Below, piece by piece: positions 61,883 to 64,000 of a stretch of 64,000 nt of DNA; position 1 is the stretch's first letter, and the number at the start of each line of letters is the position of its first letter. The translations under genes were made by a program, and so were the position numbers. Under the pieces are notes generated by a model. That model saw nothing but the letters and a program-made list of their open reading frames with translations, was not told the origin of the DNA and made no database searches. This DNA is from Saccharophagus sp. K07. Lineage in GTDB: Bacteria > Pseudomonadota > Gammaproteobacteria > Pseudomonadales > Cellvibrionaceae. The DNA lies in assembly GCF_014336955.1 (NCBI RefSeq), contig NZ_QRAI01000001.1, positions 310,001-374,000 on the forward strand, in the 5' to 3' direction.

Positions 61883-63028
61883 TTAAAGACAGAATTTGCG
61901 AATCAGCTCTTCAATGATTTTAATCGCAGGCGCAATTTGGCTTTGCTCGATAAATTCATTGGGTTGATGTGCCTGATCAATTGCGCCGGGACCCATGATA
62001 ATGGTTTCCATACCGATTTTTTGCAGGAAGGGCGCTTCTGTAGCAAAAGCAACGGCGGATGCAGTGTGGCCGGAGAGTTTTTCCGCCGCTTTGACGATGG
62101 CGGAATCGGCTTTTTCTTCGTAGGGATCGATACCGGGGAAAAGTGAGGAAAACACTATATCGCAGCCGGCTTTTTCCGCGAGGGGACGCAGGCGGGTCTG
62201 CATATCGTGACGCAGTTGCTCCAGCGGCATGCCGGGCAGCGGGCGCAAATCAAAATGCAATTCGCAGCTGGCACAAATGCGGTTGGGATTGTCGCCGCCG
62301 TGAATACAGCCGAGGTTGAGTGTCGGCACCGCGACATTAAACCCGTCGTGACGATATTTGCTTTGTAGTTCGCCGCGATATTGCAGTAATTGCGTAATGA
62401 TGGAGTTCATGACTTCCAGCGCATTTTTTCCCAGGCTCGGGTCGGAAGAGTGGCCGGCTTGACCTATCACGCGCACGCTTTCCATCACTATGCCTTTATG
62501 CATACGAATCGGCCGCATGCCGGTAGGTTCGCCGATTACCGCATAGCGCGCTTTGGGCGAACCCTGCGCCGCCAATGCGCGTGCGCCGCACATAGAGGAC
62601 TCTTCGTCCGCCGTGGCCAATACGATTACCGGCTCGCGCAATTCCACCTCGCGAAAGGTCTCCAGCGCGGCGAGTACCACCGGGAAAAAACCTTTCATAT
62701 CAGTGGCACCCAGGCCGTAGAACCGCCCATCTCTCTCGGTCAGGGTAAAGGGGTCCTGCTGCCACAATTCCGGGTTGCACGGCACTGTATCTGTGTGGCC
62801 GGCAAACACCAGTCCGCCGGGGCCTGTGCCTTTTACCGCGACAAGGTTGTATTTGCCCGGCCAGCCAGCGATTTCCTGTACTTCGCAACGAAACCCGAGA
62901 GGTTCCAACCATTGGGCGAGCAGGGTGACGACCTGGTGGTTGCTTTGATCAAATTCGGGGCTGGTACAGCTGACAGAGGGGGCGCCTACAAGGGCGGCGA
63001 GCTGGGACTGGAATTGGCGGAAATTCAT
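61883..63028 (-). CDS. argE: ArgE acetylornithine deacetylase
   Basis: The 381-residue product is an M20-family zinc hydrolase. Its motifs are GLVFAGHTDTVP (metal His and the following Asp), LGATDMKGFFPVVLAAL (bridging Asp), ATADEESSMCGA (general-base Glu pair), and GEPTGMRPIRMHKG, which is typical of ArgE. A dimerisation domain spans about 180-290. The enzyme removes acetyl from N2-acetylornithine in arginine synthesis. The related DapE is less likely, because DapE has a different sequence after the ADEE motif. Confidence 0.92.
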   Translation of the reverse strand: MNFRQFQSQLAALVGAPSVSCTSPEFDQSNHQVVTLLAQWLEPLGFRCEVQEIAGWPGKYNLVAVKGTGPGGLVFAGHTDTVPCNPELWQQDPFTLTERDGRFYGLGATDMKGFFPVVLAALETFREVELREPVIVLATADEESSMCGARALAAQGSPKARYAVIGEPTGMRPIRMHKGIVMESVRVIGQAGHSSDPSLGKNALEVMNSIITQLLQYRGELQSKYRHDGFNVAVPTLNLGCIHGGDNPNRICASCELHFDLRPLPGMPLEQLRHDMQTRLRPLAEKAGCDIVFSSLFPGIDPYEEKADSAIVKAAEKLSGHTASAVAFATEAPFLQKIGMETIIMGPGAIDQAHQPNEFIEQSQIAPAIKIIEELIRKFCL

Positions 63029-63332
63029 AGGATCACAATCGGTATTTGTTTAACCGCAGAAGCGGTAGATGGGGTCGGATTATAGCCATATTCGCGGGTC
63101 GACCGGCTTTTGGCCTTCAGCCAGTTTTTAACGCGCTAATAACGGAGCGCTCCATCTATGGCTTGCCGCGAGTTGAACCAATTGAGCCTTCGCGAAGATG
63201 ATTGGTTCCGCAGCTACCATATCACCGCCATCTCAATTGGGACAGCGCAGGTGGTTCTGACGCGCTTGGGCGGTTCCGGCTACAATTCAAAAACATCTTT
63301 CTACACATAAATTCCAGTGGCGTGAGCATTTT
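63029..63332. other. Divergent intergenic region between argE and the GspE/PilB-type gene
   Basis: About 300 bases with no recognised gene. It must carry promoters for both divergent genes. An ARG box or other arginine-repressor site is expected by pathway knowledge, but I cannot identify one with confidence. Confidence 0.4.
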
Positions 63333-64000
63333 ATGACCGATCGTTTGTTGGACCTGCGCGGTATCCTGACGGATTTACAGAAAAGTGGACGCATTGCCCA
63401 AGAGGACGTCAATCGCGTTCTGGGCAGCTCTCGCAGCCGCGAAGAATCGGCACTCCATCCCATCACTTACCTCGGCACGCAACAATTGGCCGACCGCCAA
63501 CGCCCTGGCAAAAACTTGGATGAATTGGCCTTAACCGCCTGGCTGGCGGAGCAATGCAGCTTGCCGCTGTTTCATATAGATCCTATGAAGCTGCAGGTAG
63601 CGGCGCTGGCGGATGTGATGTCCTATGCCTTCGCCAAACGTCACGATCTGCTGTGCGTGAAGATCACCGCCGATGAGCTGACCGTGGCGGTGGGCCAGCC
63701 CTACAAGCGCGATTGGGAAGAACAGTTGCATCAGGTATCGCGCCGCAAGATTGTGCGGGTATTGGCGGTGCCCTCCGAAATTGAGCGCTACAGAGTCGAG
63801 TTCTACTCGCTGGCGCGCTCTATTTCTGGGGCTGCCGGCGGTGCGGCGCGGCCGAGTGGGGTGGCAAATTTTGAGCAGTTGTTGGAGCTGGGCAATCTCA
63901 AGGACCCGGAAGCCAACGACCAACACATCGTCAATATCGTCGACTGGTTGCTGCAGTATGCCTTTGATCAGCGCGCCAGTGATATCCATATAGAACCACG
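63333..64000 (+). CDS. GspE/PilB-type secretion ATPase, N-terminal part (cut by window edge)
   Basis: The open frame from the ATG at 63333 runs to the right edge (222 codons). The product starts MTDRLLDLRGILTDLQKSGR, and the N-terminal MshEN-like domain contains LTAWLAEQCSLPLFHIDPMKL and the typical YAFAKRHDLLCVKIT followed by LTVAVGQPYKRDWEEQL. It ends at FDQRASDIHIEP, the conserved SDIHxEP motif just before the nucleotide-binding core. The Walker A lies beyond the edge. Such ATPases drive type II secretion (GspE) or type IV pilus extension (PilB); which one cannot be decided here. Confidence 0.9.
   Translation, partial: MTDRLLDLRGILTDLQKSGRIAQEDVNRVLGSSRSREESALHPITYLGTQQLADRQRPGKNLDELALTAWLAEQCSLPLFHIDPMKLQVAALADVMSYAFAKRHDLLCVKITADELTVAVGQPYKRDWEEQLHQVSRRKIVRVLAVPSEIERYRVEFYSLARSISGAAGGAARPSGVANFEQLLELGNLKDPEANDQHIVNIVDWLLQYAFDQRASDIHIEP

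Overview
The window is a contiguous stretch of a gammaproteobacterial chromosome. Three traits point to the Cellvibrionaceae (Cellvibrio/Saccharophagus/Teredinibacter type): secreted lipoproteins with very long polyserine linkers (four of them here), a GH16 beta-glucanase and a CE1-type esterase carrying such linkers, and a housekeeping gene neighbourhood (phoBR-ubiA, HU, oxyR-recG, engB-cytochrome c4-dsbA) like that of pseudomonads. This placement is inference from sequence features; no database search was run. No rRNA, tRNA, CRISPR array, IS element or prophage was recognised.

Layout. 1-2.2 kb: minus-strand membrane-protein operon (RDD, SpoIIM-like, and a partial gene open at the left edge). 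2.4-9.6 kb: M16 protease, response regulator, DUF4265-like protein, M48 lipoprotein protease, YchJ-like protein, and a PAS-GGDEF protein with a degenerate catalytic motif. 9.8-21 kb: accessory region with a VWA lipoprotein, then on the opposite strand two polyserine cytochrome c lipoproteins, a third relative without haem or polyserine, and an outer-membrane-like protein. 20.9-25.7 kb: phoB-phoR followed by a GNAT/FemAB-like gene and a small membrane gene, plus ubiA. 26-37.6 kb: rhlE, HU, a dicarboxylate/amino-acid symporter, a YbaK-HDOD protein, recG, oxyR, an epimerase-like gene, engB, cytochrome c4, dsbA and a receiver protein. 37.9-42.7 kb: a FadR-type regulator, a sugar MFS transporter, and a GH16 lipoprotein. 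43-48 kb: a gliding-type (Gld) ABC export operon. 48-50 kb: a Do-family protease and an ArsN2-like acetyltransferase. 50.2-56.6 kb: a complete Mrp Na+/H+ antiporter operon with an extra periplasmic protein. 56.6-61.8 kb: a GT-C membrane protein, an M23 peptidase, a polyserine esterase, and two decayed genes (a HAD hydrolase and a TIGR00027-type methyltransferase). 61.9-64 kb: argE and the start of a GspE/PilB-type ATPase.

The most unusual part is 11.6-21.0 kb. Three consecutive genes share a C-terminal domain of about 455 residues that I do not recognise. The first two attach it, through serine-only linkers, to three and one c-type haem domains respectively, behind lipoprotein signals. The first two genes are nearly identical in DNA across most of that domain, and the first contains a tandem duplication of a cytochrome-plus-linker block. 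The simplest reading is a surface-tethered electron-carrier system that is still duplicating and recombining. Its function is not shown by the sequence; electron delivery to extracellular oxidative enzymes is one hypothesis.
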